Origin: Umezawaea sp049997955
GTDB taxonomy: Bacteria > Actinomycetota > Actinomycetes > Mycobacteriales > Pseudonocardiaceae
Assembly (NCBI GenBank): GCA_049997955.1
Contig: JAEBDY010000004.1
Location: 248,001-312,000 of the forward strand
Reading direction: 5' to 3'
DNA length: 64,000 nt
Each line of letters begins with the position of its first letter. Position 1 is the stretch's first letter. A program made the translations under genes and the position numbers. The notes below the pieces were generated by a model. It did not search any database and was not told where the DNA came from. It was given only the letters and a program-made list of their open reading frames with translations. Of this stretch, positions 24,431 to 33,475 are shown in pieces.

Positions 24431-26527
24431 TTACCCGATTCCAGGGACGAGTCGGACGAGCAGGTCGATCAGCCAGATCCCGGCGAACGGCGTCACGACG
24501 CCGCCGAGCCCGTAGACCAGCAGGTTGCGCCGCAGCAGCGCCGAGGCGCTGGACGGCCGGTACCGCACTCCTCGGAGGGCGAGCGGGATCAGCACCACGA
24601 TGATCAGCGCGTTGAAGACCACCGCGGACAGGATCGCCGACTGCGGGGTCGCGAGGTTCATGATGTTGAGCTTGTCGAGCTGCGGGTGGATCCCGGCGAA
24701 CATGGCGGGCAGGATCGCGAAGTACTTCGCGAGGTCGTTCGCGACGCTGAACGTGGTCAGCGCCCCGCGGGTGATCAGCAGCTGCTTGCCGATCTCCACG
24801 ATCTCGATCAGCTTCGTCGGATCGGAGTCGAGGTCGACCATGTTGCCCGCCTCCTTCGCGGCGGAGGTGCCGGTGTTCATGGCGACACCGACGTCGGCCC
24901 GCGCCAGCGCCGGGGCGTCGTTGGTGCCGTCGCCGGTCATCGCGACCAGCTTGCCGCCCTCCTGCTCCTGCCGGATGAGGGCCATCTTGTCCTCGGGCTT
25001 GGCCTCGGCGAGGAAGTCGTCCACCCCGGCCTCGTCGGCGATCGCCCTGGCGGTCAACGGGTTGTCCCCCGTCACCATGACGGTCTTGATGCCCATCGCC
25101 CGCAACTCGGCGAAGCGCTCCTTCATGCCCGGCTTCACCACGTCGGACAGGCGGATCACGCCGCGCACCGAGGCCACACCACCACGGATCTCGGCGACCA
25201 CGAGCGGTGTGCCGCCCTGTTCGCCGATCTCGTCCACGACCGGTCCGACCTCGCCGGACACCTCGCCGCCGTTCTCCAGCACCCACGCCCGCACGGCGTT
25301 CGCCGCGCCCTTGCGCACCTCCAGGTCGCCGAGGTCGATGCCGCTCATCCGGGTGTTCGCGCTGAACTCCACGAACTCGCCGGTCTTCTCGTGGTCGGTC
25401 GCCTCGGCGGTCAGGCCGAACCGCTCGACGCACAGCTCCACGATGCTGCGGCCCTCTGGCGTGCCGTCGGCCAGGCTGGACAGCCGGACCGCGGCGGCGA
25501 GCTGCTCGGGCGTGGTGCCGCCGACCGGCACGAAGTCGGTCGCGCGCCGGTTGCCGAAGGTGATCGTGCCGGTCTTGTCCAGCAGCAGCGTGTCGATGTC
25601 GCCCGCTGCCTCCACCGCCTTGCCGGAGGTGGCCAGCACGTTGCGCTGGACGAGGCGGTCCATGCCCGCGATGCCGATCGCGGACAGCAGCGCGCCGATC
25701 GTGGTCGGGATCAGGCAGACCAGGAGCGCGGTCAGCACGATCACCGACTGGGCGCTGCCGGAGTAGGCGGCCATGGGCTGCAACGCCACCACGGCCAGCA
25801 GGAAGATGATGGTCAGGGTGGACAGCAGGATCGTCAACGCGATCTCGTTCGGCGTCTTCTGCCGCTGCGCGCCCTCGACCAGCGCGATCATCCGGTCTAC
25901 GAACGACTCGCCGGGCTTGGTCGTGACGCGCACGACGACCCGGTCGGACAGCACGGTCGTGCCGCCGGTCACCGCGGACCGGTCGCCACCGGACTCGCGG
26001 ATCACCGGCGCGGACTCGCCGGTGATGGCCGACTCGTCGACGGTCGCGATGCCCTCGACCACGTCGCCGTCGCCGGGGATCACCTCGCCCGCCTCGACCA
26101 CGACCAGGTCGCCGATCCGCAGCTCGGTTCCGGGTACCCGTTCCTCGACACCGTTGACCAGCCTGCGGGCGACGGTGTCCTTCTTGCTCTTGCGCAGGGA
26201 CTCGGCCTGCGCCTTGCCACGGCCCTCGGCGACGGCCTCGGCGAGGTTGGCGAACAGCACGGTGAACCACAACCACGCCGCGACACCGATGGCGAACCCG
26301 CTGGGATCGGCGATGGCGAACACCGTGACGAGCACGGATCCGACCCAGACGACGAACATGACCGGGTTGCGGAGCTGGTGCCGTGGATCGAACTTGCGCA
26401 GCGCGTCCGGGAACGAGGTGACCAGTTGTCGGGGGTTGAACACTCCCCCGCCGACCTGACGCCCCTGCTCACCCGCTCGGGGAGCCTCTGCCGCTGTCCG
26501 CCGTGGACGGTGGGTTGTGGTGGTCAC
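24431..26527 (-). CDS. kdpB: Potassium-transporting P-type ATPase subunit B
   Basis: A 698-residue P-type ATPase: phosphorylation motif DKTGTITF, actuator TGESAPV, hinge MTGDGTNDAPALA, and the KdpB-type membrane helices. It hydrolyses ATP to drive K+ uptake through KdpA. The GTG at 26527 overlaps the kdpA stop by 4 bp. Full length for the family, no defects seen. Confidence 0.96.
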   Translation of the reverse strand: MTTTTHRPRRTAAEAPRAGEQGRQVGGGVFNPRQLVTSFPDALRKFDPRHQLRNPVMFVVWVGSVLVTVFAIADPSGFAIGVAAWLWFTVLFANLAEAVAEGRGKAQAESLRKSKKDTVARRLVNGVEERVPGTELRIGDLVVVEAGEVIPGDGDVVEGIATVDESAITGESAPVIRESGGDRSAVTGGTTVLSDRVVVRVTTKPGESFVDRMIALVEGAQRQKTPNEIALTILLSTLTIIFLLAVVALQPMAAYSGSAQSVIVLTALLVCLIPTTIGALLSAIGIAGMDRLVQRNVLATSGKAVEAAGDIDTLLLDKTGTITFGNRRATDFVPVGGTTPEQLAAAVRLSSLADGTPEGRSIVELCVERFGLTAEATDHEKTGEFVEFSANTRMSGIDLGDLEVRKGAANAVRAWVLENGGEVSGEVGPVVDEIGEQGGTPLVVAEIRGGVASVRGVIRLSDVVKPGMKERFAELRAMGIKTVMVTGDNPLTARAIADEAGVDDFLAEAKPEDKMALIRQEQEGGKLVAMTGDGTNDAPALARADVGVAMNTGTSAAKEAGNMVDLDSDPTKLIEIVEIGKQLLITRGALTTFSVANDLAKYFAILPAMFAGIHPQLDKLNIMNLATPQSAILSAVVFNALIIVVLIPLALRGVRYRPSSASALLRRNLLVYGLGGVVTPFAGIWLIDLLVRLVPGIG

Positions 26528-28164
26528 AGCAGTGCCTCCGCGATGGGACCGAGGGCGAGAGCGGGGATGAACGTGAGCGCGGCGACCAGCACGACGGCGC
26601 CGCCGAGGAGCGTGGCGAACAGCGGACCGGTCGTGGGCAGGGTGCCCGCCGACTCCGGCACCTTCCGCTGCGCGGCCAGCGAACCCGCCAGCGCGAGCAC
26701 CGCCACGATGGGGACGAACCGGCCCAGCAGCATGCACACGCCGAGCGACGACTGGAACCAGTCGCTGGTCACCGTGATGCCCGCGAACGCGCTGCCGTTG
26801 TTGTTGGAGGCCGACGCGTAGGCGTAGAGCACCTCCGACAGGCCGTGCGAGCCGGGGTTGTTGAGCGCCTTGTCGATCTCACCGGGCAGCACCAGCGCGA
26901 TGCCCGCACCGATCAGCAGCACCGTCGGCATGGCCAGGATCGACACCGCCGCGGCCGTCACCTCGCGCTTGCCGAGCTTCTTGCCCAGGTACTCCGGCGT
27001 GCGCCCGACCATCAGACCGGCCAGGAACATCGCAATGATCGCCATCACCAGGATGCTGTACAGCCCGGTGCCCACGCCGCCCGGCGTCATCTCGCCGAAC
27101 AGCATGTTCAGCAGGGTTCCGCCACCGCCGAGGCCGCTGAAGCTGTCGTGCATCGAGTTGACCGCGCCGGTCGACGTGCCGGTCGTCGAATCGGCGAACA
27201 GCGCGGACCCCGCGACACCGAACCGGGTCTCCTTGCCCTCCATGGGGCGCAGGCCGTTGGATTCGGCCCACCAGATCACCGCGAGCATCCCGGCCCACAG
27301 CGCGCCCATGACGCTGAGCAGCACGTGGCCCTGCTTGCGGTTGCCGACCAGCGTGCCGAACGTGCGGGTCAGCGACACCGGGATCACCAGCAGCAGGAAG
27401 ATTTCCAGCAGGTTGCTCCACGAGTTCGGGTTCTCGAACGGGTGCGCCGAGTTCGCGTTGAAGATGCCACCGCCGTTGGTACCCAGCAGCTTGATCGCCT
27501 CCTGGCTCGCGGCGGGCGCCAGGGCGATGGTGTGCGAGACGCCGTCCGGGCCCACGACCGTGACACCCGACTTCAGGCTCATCACCACGCCGAGTCCGAT
27601 GAGGACGATCGCGGACAGGAACGCCATCGGCAGCAGGACCCGCACCGTCCCACGCACGAGGTCGACCCAGAAGTTGCCGAGCCGATCGGTCTTGGACCGG
27701 ACGATCCCGCGAACCAACGCCATCGCCACCGACAGCCCGACGGCGGCCGACACGAAGTTCTGCACCGTGAGCCCGACCATCTGGACCGCGTGCCCCATGA
27801 CGACCTCGGGCACGTACGACTGCCAGTTCGTGTTGGTCACGAAGCTCACCGCGTTGTTGAACGCCATTCCCGGCGGAACGGCATCACGACCGAAGTCGAA
27901 CGGCAGCACCGGCTGCAAGCGCTGCAACACGTACAACAGCACCACGGACACAAAGGAAAACCCGAGCACCCCTTGGGCGTAGGTGCCCCAGCGCTGCTCG
28001 GAATCCGGATCCACCCGGACGACCCGGTACAGCAAGACCTCGACCCGGTTGTGCTTCTTGGCCGTGAACACACGTGCGATGTAGTCGCCGAGCGGTCGGT
28101 GGACCACCGCCAGCGCGACGATGAGGAGACCGACCTGGAGCAGGCCGGCCAGGGTCGACGACAT
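26524..28164 (-). CDS. kdpA: Potassium-transporting ATPase subunit A
   Basis: A 546-residue polytopic channel-like subunit with the filter-type segments seen in KdpA (SFVTNTNWQSYVPE, LGTNGGGIFNANSAHPFENP, ASASNNNGSAFAGI). It forms the K+ pathway of the high-affinity pump. ATG at 28164 overlaps the kdpF stop (ATGA). Confidence 0.96.
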   Translation of the reverse strand: MSSTLAGLLQVGLLIVALAVVHRPLGDYIARVFTAKKHNRVEVLLYRVVRVDPDSEQRWGTYAQGVLGFSFVSVVLLYVLQRLQPVLPFDFGRDAVPPGMAFNNAVSFVTNTNWQSYVPEVVMGHAVQMVGLTVQNFVSAAVGLSVAMALVRGIVRSKTDRLGNFWVDLVRGTVRVLLPMAFLSAIVLIGLGVVMSLKSGVTVVGPDGVSHTIALAPAASQEAIKLLGTNGGGIFNANSAHPFENPNSWSNLLEIFLLLVIPVSLTRTFGTLVGNRKQGHVLLSVMGALWAGMLAVIWWAESNGLRPMEGKETRFGVAGSALFADSTTGTSTGAVNSMHDSFSGLGGGGTLLNMLFGEMTPGGVGTGLYSILVMAIIAMFLAGLMVGRTPEYLGKKLGKREVTAAAVSILAMPTVLLIGAGIALVLPGEIDKALNNPGSHGLSEVLYAYASASNNNGSAFAGITVTSDWFQSSLGVCMLLGRFVPIVAVLALAGSLAAQRKVPESAGTLPTTGPLFATLLGGAVVLVAALTFIPALALGPIAEALL

Positions 28165-28265
28165 CAGAACTTCTCCGGCCTGATCAGCGCGACGAACAGG
28201 TACACGACCAACAACAGCGCGAGCACCCCACCAACGACGTTGGCCAGCACTCCCGTGCCGCTCAC
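28164..28265 (-). CDS. kdpF: KdpF small subunit
   Basis: A 33-residue single-helix protein ending VVYLFVALIRPEKF, the typical KdpF tail (YxxxALixPExF). The GTG at 28265 is chosen because GGAG lies 5 nt upstream; an internal GTG at 28250 would give 28 residues. It overlaps kdpA downstream and a further micro-ORF upstream by 4 bp each. Confidence 0.88.
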   Translation of the reverse strand: MSGTGVLANVVGGVLALLLVVYLFVALIRPEKF

Positions 28266-28345
28266 AACCGCTCCAAACCGCGCAACGTCAGCGCCAACAG
28301 CAAGAAGACACCGATCAGCAGCAAGGCGTAGGCCAGGTCGGCCAT
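28262..28345 (-). CDS. Micro-ORF upstream of kdpF, single-helix membrane peptide
   Basis: A 27-residue peptide, mostly leucine-rich (YALLLIGVFLLLALTLRG), ending RGLERL. AAGGAG lies 8 nt before the ATG and its stop overlaps the kdpF start (GTGA). Ribosome site, coupling and a clean transmembrane pattern argue that it is translated as the first gene of the operon. I recall similar peptides before kdpF in other actinomycetes, but not a named function; it may be an extra KdpF-like subunit. Confidence 0.65.
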   Translation of the reverse strand: MADLAYALLLIGVFLLLALTLRGLERL

Positions 28346-28438
28346 CTGCGATGCTCCTTCCCACGTGGACTCACGGCCACCCCGACGGCGACCGCGACAC
28401 CACGAGCGTGCGCCCGGAAATCAGCCGTTCGGCGGCCC

Positions 28439-28507
28439 CTGACACTTCCTTGACATCCCCGACCAGCGCGTTGACGCGATCTTGACGCCACCGTGACCGC
28501 GATGACG
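28439..28507. promoter_or_regulatory. Phased TGAC direct-repeat array upstream of kdp
   Basis: TGAC cores begin at 28440, 28451, 28472, 28483, 28494 and 28503, with a CGAC at 28460. The spacing is mostly 11 bp, about one helical turn. This is the sort of direct-repeat layout OmpR-family regulators such as KdpE bind. It lies ~95-165 bp upstream of the first kdp reading frame, inside the 388-bp gap 28346-28733. No kdpDE genes are in the window. The SDR gene on the other side could equally be the target. Confidence 0.4.
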
Positions 28508-28733
28508 AACCATCACCCGAAATCACCACAAGGGGAGGGGAAAGCAGTCACAAGGAGCAACCCGCCCAGAGGACCAGCACGACTCGACTTCCGCCCCTGG
28601 GTGATCACCGGGAGGCTTGGGCGCAACCACGGTCCGGCGAGCAGTGGATAGCCGGGCACTGGTCGCGTTCACCGCGAAGCGGGAGGCTTGCCGTGCGGCC
28701 TACTCCGGCCGACACGAGCAGAAGGAGCACCGG

Positions 28734-29636
28734 ATGAGTGCGAAGTGGACGAACGCCGACATCCCCGACCAGTCCGGCCGCACGATCGTGGTCACGGGCG
28801 CCACCAGCGGGATCGGCCTGGTCACCGCGCGGGAGCTGGCGAAGGCCGGCGCACGGGTGGTGCTCGCGGTGCGCGACACGGCCAAGGGCGGCAAGGTCGC
28901 CGCCGCGCTGCCGGGGCGCACGGAGGTGCGGGAGCTGGACGTGAGCAGGCTGGCGTCGGTACGGGCGTTCGCGGAGGCGTGGAGCGGGCCGATCGACGTG
29001 CTGGTCAACAACGCCGGGATCATGCAGGTGCCGGAGGCGCGCACCGAGGACGGCTTCGAACTCCAGACCGCCACCAACTTCCTCGGCCCGTTCGCACTGA
29101 CGACCCTGCTGCTGCCGCACGTCACCGGCCGGGTCGTCACGCTGTCCTCGCAGCTGCACCGGATCAGCCGGATCGACCTGGCCGACCTCGACTGGCGGAC
29201 CCGGAAGTACGACGAGCTGCGGACGTACGCCGACTCGAAGCTCGCCGACCTCCTGTTCACGCTGGAACTCCAGCGCAGGCTCACCGCGGCGGGCAGCCCG
29301 GTGCTCTCGCTGGCCGCGCACCCCGGCATCGCCACCACGAACCTGGTCGCGCACCGGAACCGCTCCCGCACCCCGTTGTCGTTCCTCCTCAACGACGCCG
29401 AGCGCGGCGCGCTGCCGACCCTGCTGGCCGCGACCGGGGACGTGCCGGGCGGTTCGTACGTCGGGCCGGACGGGATCGGCGGCGTGAAGGGGCACCCGAC
29501 GCTCGGCAAGCCCTCCCGCCGGGCCCGCGACCCGCGGCTCGCCCGTGAGCTGTGGGACGTCGCGAGCAGGCTCACCGGGACAGGATCGGCGCTCACCGAC
29601 GACACTGGCTCCCGGACACCTCGAACAGGGAAGTGA
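28734..29636 (+). CDS. SDR-family oxidoreductase (retinol dehydrogenase/WWOX-like)
   Basis: A 300-residue classical short-chain dehydrogenase: cofactor motif TGATSGIG near residue 21, NNAG, catalytic Ser in LSSQLH and YxxxK in TYADSKLA. It would reduce or oxidise a small carbonyl/alcohol substrate with NAD(P). GAAGGAG lies 6 nt before the ATG. The MmyB-type regulator gene follows after 2 bp and probably controls it. Confidence 0.88.
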   Translation: MSAKWTNADIPDQSGRTIVVTGATSGIGLVTARELAKAGARVVLAVRDTAKGGKVAAALPGRTEVRELDVSRLASVRAFAEAWSGPIDVLVNNAGIMQVPEARTEDGFELQTATNFLGPFALTTLLLPHVTGRVVTLSSQLHRISRIDLADLDWRTRKYDELRTYADSKLADLLFTLELQRRLTAAGSPVLSLAAHPGIATTNLVAHRNRSRTPLSFLLNDAERGALPTLLAATGDVPGGSYVGPDGIGGVKGHPTLGKPSRRARDPRLARELWDVASRLTGTGSALTDDTGSRTPRTGK

Positions 29637-29638
29637 TC

Positions 29639-30478
29639 ATGGACTACGCCGAGCTTTCCGACTTCCTCCGCAAGCGCAGGGAAGCCCTGCAACCGGAGGA
29701 CGTCGGCCTGCCCCGAGGCGCCCGGCGCCGCACGCCCGGTCTGCGCCGGGAGGAGGTCGCCGCGCTCGCCGCCATGTCGACCGACTACTACAGCAGGCTC
29801 GAAGGCGGCCGGGGCCCCCAGCCGTCGGAGCCGATGCTCGCGGCCATCAGCCGGGCGCTGCACCTCACGCTGGCCGAGCGCGACCACCTGTTCATCCTGG
29901 CGGGACAGGGGATCCCGGTGCGCTCCACGCGGGCGGACCACGTCAGCCCCGGCCTGCTGCGGATCGTGGACCGGCTCGCCGACACCCCGGCCGTCGTGCT
30001 CAACCGGCTCGCCGAGACGCTCGTGCAGACCAGCGCGCACATCGCGCTGGAGGGCGATCACGGCGTGTTCACCGGGCAGGCGCGCAGCGCGATCCACCGG
30101 TGGTTCACCGGCGACCGGGCCCTCTACCCGGAGGCCGACCAGCCGACCCACGGCCGCGTCCTGGTCTCCAAGCTGCGGTCCACCTACGCCGTGGACGGCC
30201 CGAACTCCCGTGCGGGCGCGCTGGTGAAGTCCCTGAGGGAGACCAGTGCCGAGTTCACGGCGCTGTGGGACGACCACGAGGTCGGTGTGCGGTACAGCGA
30301 CACCAAGACGCTGCGGCACCCGGAGGTCGGCGACCTGGAGCTGCACTGCCAGATGCTGCACGACGTCGACCAGCAGCAGGCGCTGCTCGTGTTCACCGCC
30401 ACCCCCGGCACCGAGAGCCACGAGAAGCTCAAGCTGCTCGCGGTGGTCGGGGGTCAACGGCTCACGACGAACCGGTAG
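29639..30478 (+). CDS. XRE-family regulator with MmyB-type ligand domain
   Basis: A 279-residue protein: N-terminal HTH (LRREEVAALAAMSTDYYSRL followed by EGGRGPQPSEPML) and a ~190-residue C-terminal domain of the MmyB-like ligand-binding type (WFTGDRALYP, ELHCQMLHDVDQQQALLVF). Such regulators usually sit next to one oxidoreductase gene and repress it. Start ATG at 29639 is spaced 8 nt from AGGGA. Its 3' end overlaps the convergent HisD-family gene by 17 bp. Confidence 0.87.
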   Translation: MDYAELSDFLRKRREALQPEDVGLPRGARRRTPGLRREEVAALAAMSTDYYSRLEGGRGPQPSEPMLAAISRALHLTLAERDHLFILAGQGIPVRSTRADHVSPGLLRIVDRLADTPAVVLNRLAETLVQTSAHIALEGDHGVFTGQARSAIHRWFTGDRALYPEADQPTHGRVLVSKLRSTYAVDGPNSRAGALVKSLRETSAEFTALWDDHEVGVRYSDTKTLRHPEVGDLELHCQMLHDVDQQQALLVFTATPGTESHEKLKLLAVVGGQRLTTNR

Positions 30479-31781
30479 CCGTCCGGGTGTCCCAGGGCAG
30501 CGGCGCGTCCGCGTACTTGTGCGCCCGGACGTCACCGGACCGCGCGTGGCCCTCGAACAGCTCCACGCGGGCCGCGCGTCCGCACAGCTCGCCGAGGCTC
30601 GCGCTCGCGGCCGGGTCGGTGACCTCGGAGTACGTCACGGTCTTGAGGTACTTCCCCACCCACAGCCCGCCGGTGTACCGGGCGGCGCCGCGGGTCGGCA
30701 GCACGTGGTTGGTGCCGATGACCTTGTCGCCGTAGGACACGCACGTGCCTTCGCCGAGGAAGATCCCGCCGTAGTTGCGCATCCGCTCCAGCGCGAGCCG
30801 CGGTTCGGCGGTGAGCACCTGGACGTGTTCGCTGGCGAACGAGTCCGCCAGCGCGAACGCCTCGTCGATCGTGTCCACGACGTGGACCTGGCCGTGGTCG
30901 CGCCACGCGGGTCCGGCGAAGTCGCGGGTGGGCATGCCGGGCAGCAGCCGGTCGACGTGCTCGATCGCCTCCACAGCCAGGTCGCGGGAGGTGGTGATCA
31001 GGATGGCGGGCGAGTCCGGCCCGTGCTCGGCCTGGGACAGCAGGTCGACGGCGACGATGAACGGGTCCGCGGTCTCGTCGGCGATCACCAGGATCTCCGT
31101 GGGACCGGCGAACAGGTCGATGCCGACCTCGCCGTACAGCTGCCGCTTCGCCTCGGCCACGTAGGCGTTGCCGGGACCCGCGAGCAGGTCGACGCGGTCG
31201 ACGGTCTCGGTGCCGACGGCCAGGGCGGCCACGGCCTGGACCCCGCCGAGCAGGTAGATCTCGTCGGCGCCCGCGAGGTGCATCGCGGCCACCGTCGCGG
31301 CCGGGACCTCGCCGCGGATCGGCGGCGTGCAGGCGGCGACGCCGGGCACGCCCGCCACCTTGGCCGTCACGATCGTCATGTGCGCCGACGCGGTCAGCGG
31401 GTAGCGGCCGCCGGGGATGTACGCGCCGACCCGTTCCACCGGCAGGTGCTTCTGGCCGAGGCGCACACCGGGCAGGGTCTCGACCTCGAAATCGGTCAGC
31501 GAGTCGCGCTGGTGCTGGGCGAACGTCCTGACCTGCTGCTGGACGAACCGGATGTCCTCGACGACCTGCGGTTCGACGCCCGCGACGATCTCCTCGATCC
31601 GCTCCGGCGAGAGGCGGAAGCTCTCCGGCGACCACGAGTCGAACTCCTCCGACCAGCGGCGGACCGACGCGTCACCGTGCGCCCGGACGTCGTCGATGAT
31701 CTCGGTGACCCGGTTCCGCACGGCGGCCAGGTCCTGGCGGACCGCATCGGACGGGGTCGCGGACTTCAGCACTTCCGACAT
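30462..31781 (-). CDS. Histidinol dehydrogenase family protein (catabolic paralogue)
   Basis: A 439-residue HisD-family NAD-dependent dehydrogenase with GRYPLTASAHMTIVTAKVAG, the cofactor region LAGPGNAYVAEAKRQLYG and the zinc-site segment DLLSQAEHGPDSPAILIT. It stands outside any his operon and diverges from a LacI regulator, so it is probably a catabolic member acting on a polyol or sulfonate (HpsN-type enzymes are related) rather than a histidine enzyme. ATG at 31781 follows GAGGGAG. The substrate cannot be told from sequence. Confidence 0.85.
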   Translation of the reverse strand: MSEVLKSATPSDAVRQDLAAVRNRVTEIIDDVRAHGDASVRRWSEEFDSWSPESFRLSPERIEEIVAGVEPQVVEDIRFVQQQVRTFAQHQRDSLTDFEVETLPGVRLGQKHLPVERVGAYIPGGRYPLTASAHMTIVTAKVAGVPGVAACTPPIRGEVPAATVAAMHLAGADEIYLLGGVQAVAALAVGTETVDRVDLLAGPGNAYVAEAKRQLYGEVGIDLFAGPTEILVIADETADPFIVAVDLLSQAEHGPDSPAILITTSRDLAVEAIEHVDRLLPGMPTRDFAGPAWRDHGQVHVVDTIDEAFALADSFASEHVQVLTAEPRLALERMRNYGGIFLGEGTCVSYGDKVIGTNHVLPTRGAARYTGGLWVGKYLKTVTYSEVTDPAASASLGELCGRAARVELFEGHARSGDVRAHKYADAPLPWDTRTATGSS

Positions 31782-31808
31782 CGCGCACTCCCTCGTTCCC
31801 AGACGAGA

Positions 31809-31818
31809 CATACGTATG
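31809..31818. promoter_or_regulatory. LacI-type operator
   Basis: CATACGTATG, a perfect palindrome with the central CG typical of LacI-family sites, lies 28 bp upstream of the HisD-family start and 50 bp before the lacI-type gene. Confidence 0.6.
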
Positions 31819-31867
31819 CACACTAGCCTCGGACGGACGTGGACCGTCAAGCCCGAGAGGAGCCCAG

Positions 31868-32854
31868 GTGATCACCAGTCACGACGTGGCCAGGCTTGCG
31901 GGCGTGTCCCAGCCGACGGTGTCGCGCGCGCTGCGGGGCGACCCGCGCGTCTCGGTCACGACCAGGGAGAAGGTCGCCCGGGCCGCGTCGACCCTCGGCT
32001 ACGTGCGCAGCGAGGCCGGTCGCGGGCTGGTGACGCGGGCGAGCTTCCGCGTCGGCGTCGTGGTGGCCGACCTCGCGAACCCGTTCTACCCGCACCTCAT
32101 CGGCCCGCTGCACGACGAACTGGGCGCGCTCGGCTACCGGACGATGGTCTTCACCGAACGTCCGGACGAGCCGATCGCCGCCGAGCAACTGCTCGACGGA
32201 GCGATCGACGGGGTCGTGCTGGCGACCAGCACCGTCGGCTCGCCCCTGCCCGTCGAACTGGCCCGCCGAGGGCTGCCGTTCGTGTTCCTCAACCGCGACA
32301 GCGGAGCCCCCGGCGACGCCTCCGTGGTCGACAACGCGCTCGGCGGAGCGCTGGTGGCCGCCCGGATGGTGGAGTTGGGGCACCGCCGGATCGCGGGCGT
32401 CTTCGGCCCGTCGAACACCAGTACCGGCCGTGACCGCGAACTCGGCTTCCGGCGAGTCCTGGCGGAGGCGGGCCTGGACCCGCCGCCCGCTCTGACCCGC
32501 CGCGGACCGTTCTCGTTCGAGGTCGGCGAGAGCGCGATGACCGAACTGCTGCGCGCGGACGTGCGGCCGACGGCGGTGTTCTGCGGCAACGACGTGGTCG
32601 CTTTCGGAGCGCTCGACGCCGCGCGGCGAGCGGGCGTGTCCGTGCCGGAGGAGATGAGCGTGGTGGGGTTCGACGACATCCCGATGGCGTCGTGGGAGGC
32701 GTTCCGGCTCACCACCGTCGGCCACGACCTGCGCGGCATGGCGGCCTCGGCGGCTCGACTGCTGGTGGACCGGATCGCGGGCGGCGGACCACCGAGCCGA
32801 GTCGTGCTCCGACCGCGACTGGTCGAGCGCGCCACCCTCACACCGCCCGCCTGA
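31868..32854 (+). CDS. LacI-family transcriptional regulator
   Basis: A 328-residue LacI protein: HTH TSHDVARLAGVSQPTVSRAL with hinge helix, then a periplasmic-binding-protein-like sensor (VGVVVADLANPFYPHLI, FCGNDVVAFGALDAARRAG, MSVVGFDDIPMA). GTG start with GAGGAG 5 nt upstream. Divergent from the HisD-family dehydrogenase, which it probably represses. The start could be a few codons later but the HTH requires almost the full N-terminus. Confidence 0.9.
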   Translation: MITSHDVARLAGVSQPTVSRALRGDPRVSVTTREKVARAASTLGYVRSEAGRGLVTRASFRVGVVVADLANPFYPHLIGPLHDELGALGYRTMVFTERPDEPIAAEQLLDGAIDGVVLATSTVGSPLPVELARRGLPFVFLNRDSGAPGDASVVDNALGGALVAARMVELGHRRIAGVFGPSNTSTGRDRELGFRRVLAEAGLDPPPALTRRGPFSFEVGESAMTELLRADVRPTAVFCGNDVVAFGALDAARRAGVSVPEEMSVVGFDDIPMASWEAFRLTTVGHDLRGMAASAARLLVDRIAGGGPPSRVVLRPRLVERATLTPPA

Positions 32855-32878
32855 CCGGGCAGGACTCGGCGATGGACA

Positions 32879-32906
32879 TCGACCCCGGTCGGCCGACCGG
32901 GGTCGA
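32879..32906 (+). terminator. Perfect 28-bp palindrome after the LacI gene
   Basis: Half-site TCGACCCCGGTCGG and its exact complement, starting 25 bp after the stop codon, can form a strong GC stem. Likely terminator. Confidence 0.65.
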
Positions 32907-32939
32907 CCACTCGACGATCATCCCCCTGATGGACAGCGC

Positions 32940-33475
32940 CGCCGTGCGGCGACACCTGCCCCTAGCGTCGGGCTCGCCGCCCGTGCGGCGTCGGGTTCGA
33001 CGTCGGTGATCAGGCTGAGGTAGATGTAGGACTCCATTGTCCGCACCAGCACGTAGGGCAGGTCAGCGTCGGCACGGTGCCGTACAGGTCACCCGCCCGC
33101 CGGTCGTCGTCCACGACCTCGGCGACCAGCACGACCTCGCGACCAGGTCGCCCAGCAGCTGCTGGAACTCGCTCGACTTGGTCGCGAGCAGCCTCAGCGC
33201 CAGATCGCCCTCGCAGGTCAAGACGTCCGCGTGCCCGCGTTCGTCCTCGACGCCTCAGGCACGCCGGTGAGGACACCACCCGCCACCGGCCCCGCGCGCG
33301 CTTCAGCGCGCAGCCGTTGGATGGTCTTGTCCATCATCGACCACAGCACCTCGGCAAGCAGATGCTCACGCGAGCCGACCCAGCGGTAGAGCGTCGCCCG
33401 GTCGACCTCCAAAGTCCAGTCCAACCCCTGCATGTCAATCCGCTGCCCCGCCTGGAACAGCCGGTCGCCGCGCTG
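32940..33475 (-). pseudogene. TetR-family (QsdR-type) regulator remnant
   Basis: Read on the minus strand from 33475, the frame gives RLFQAGQRIDMQGLDW, then ATLYRWVGSREHLLAEVLWS, the second half of a TetR HTH. After a stop near 33218 other frames give EGDLALRLLATKSSEFQQLL and then DLPYVLVRTMESYIYLSLIT, the C-terminal region of QsdR-type TetR proteins. At least two frameshifts separate these blocks and the first ~25 residues of the HTH are missing. It is head-to-head with, and slightly overlaps, the esterase remnant. Confidence 0.7.

Noticed and set aside
33010..33300. Small plus-strand genes in the TetR remnant
   Set aside because: The minus strand in this segment shows TetR C-terminal blocks in broken frames; the plus frames are their shadows.
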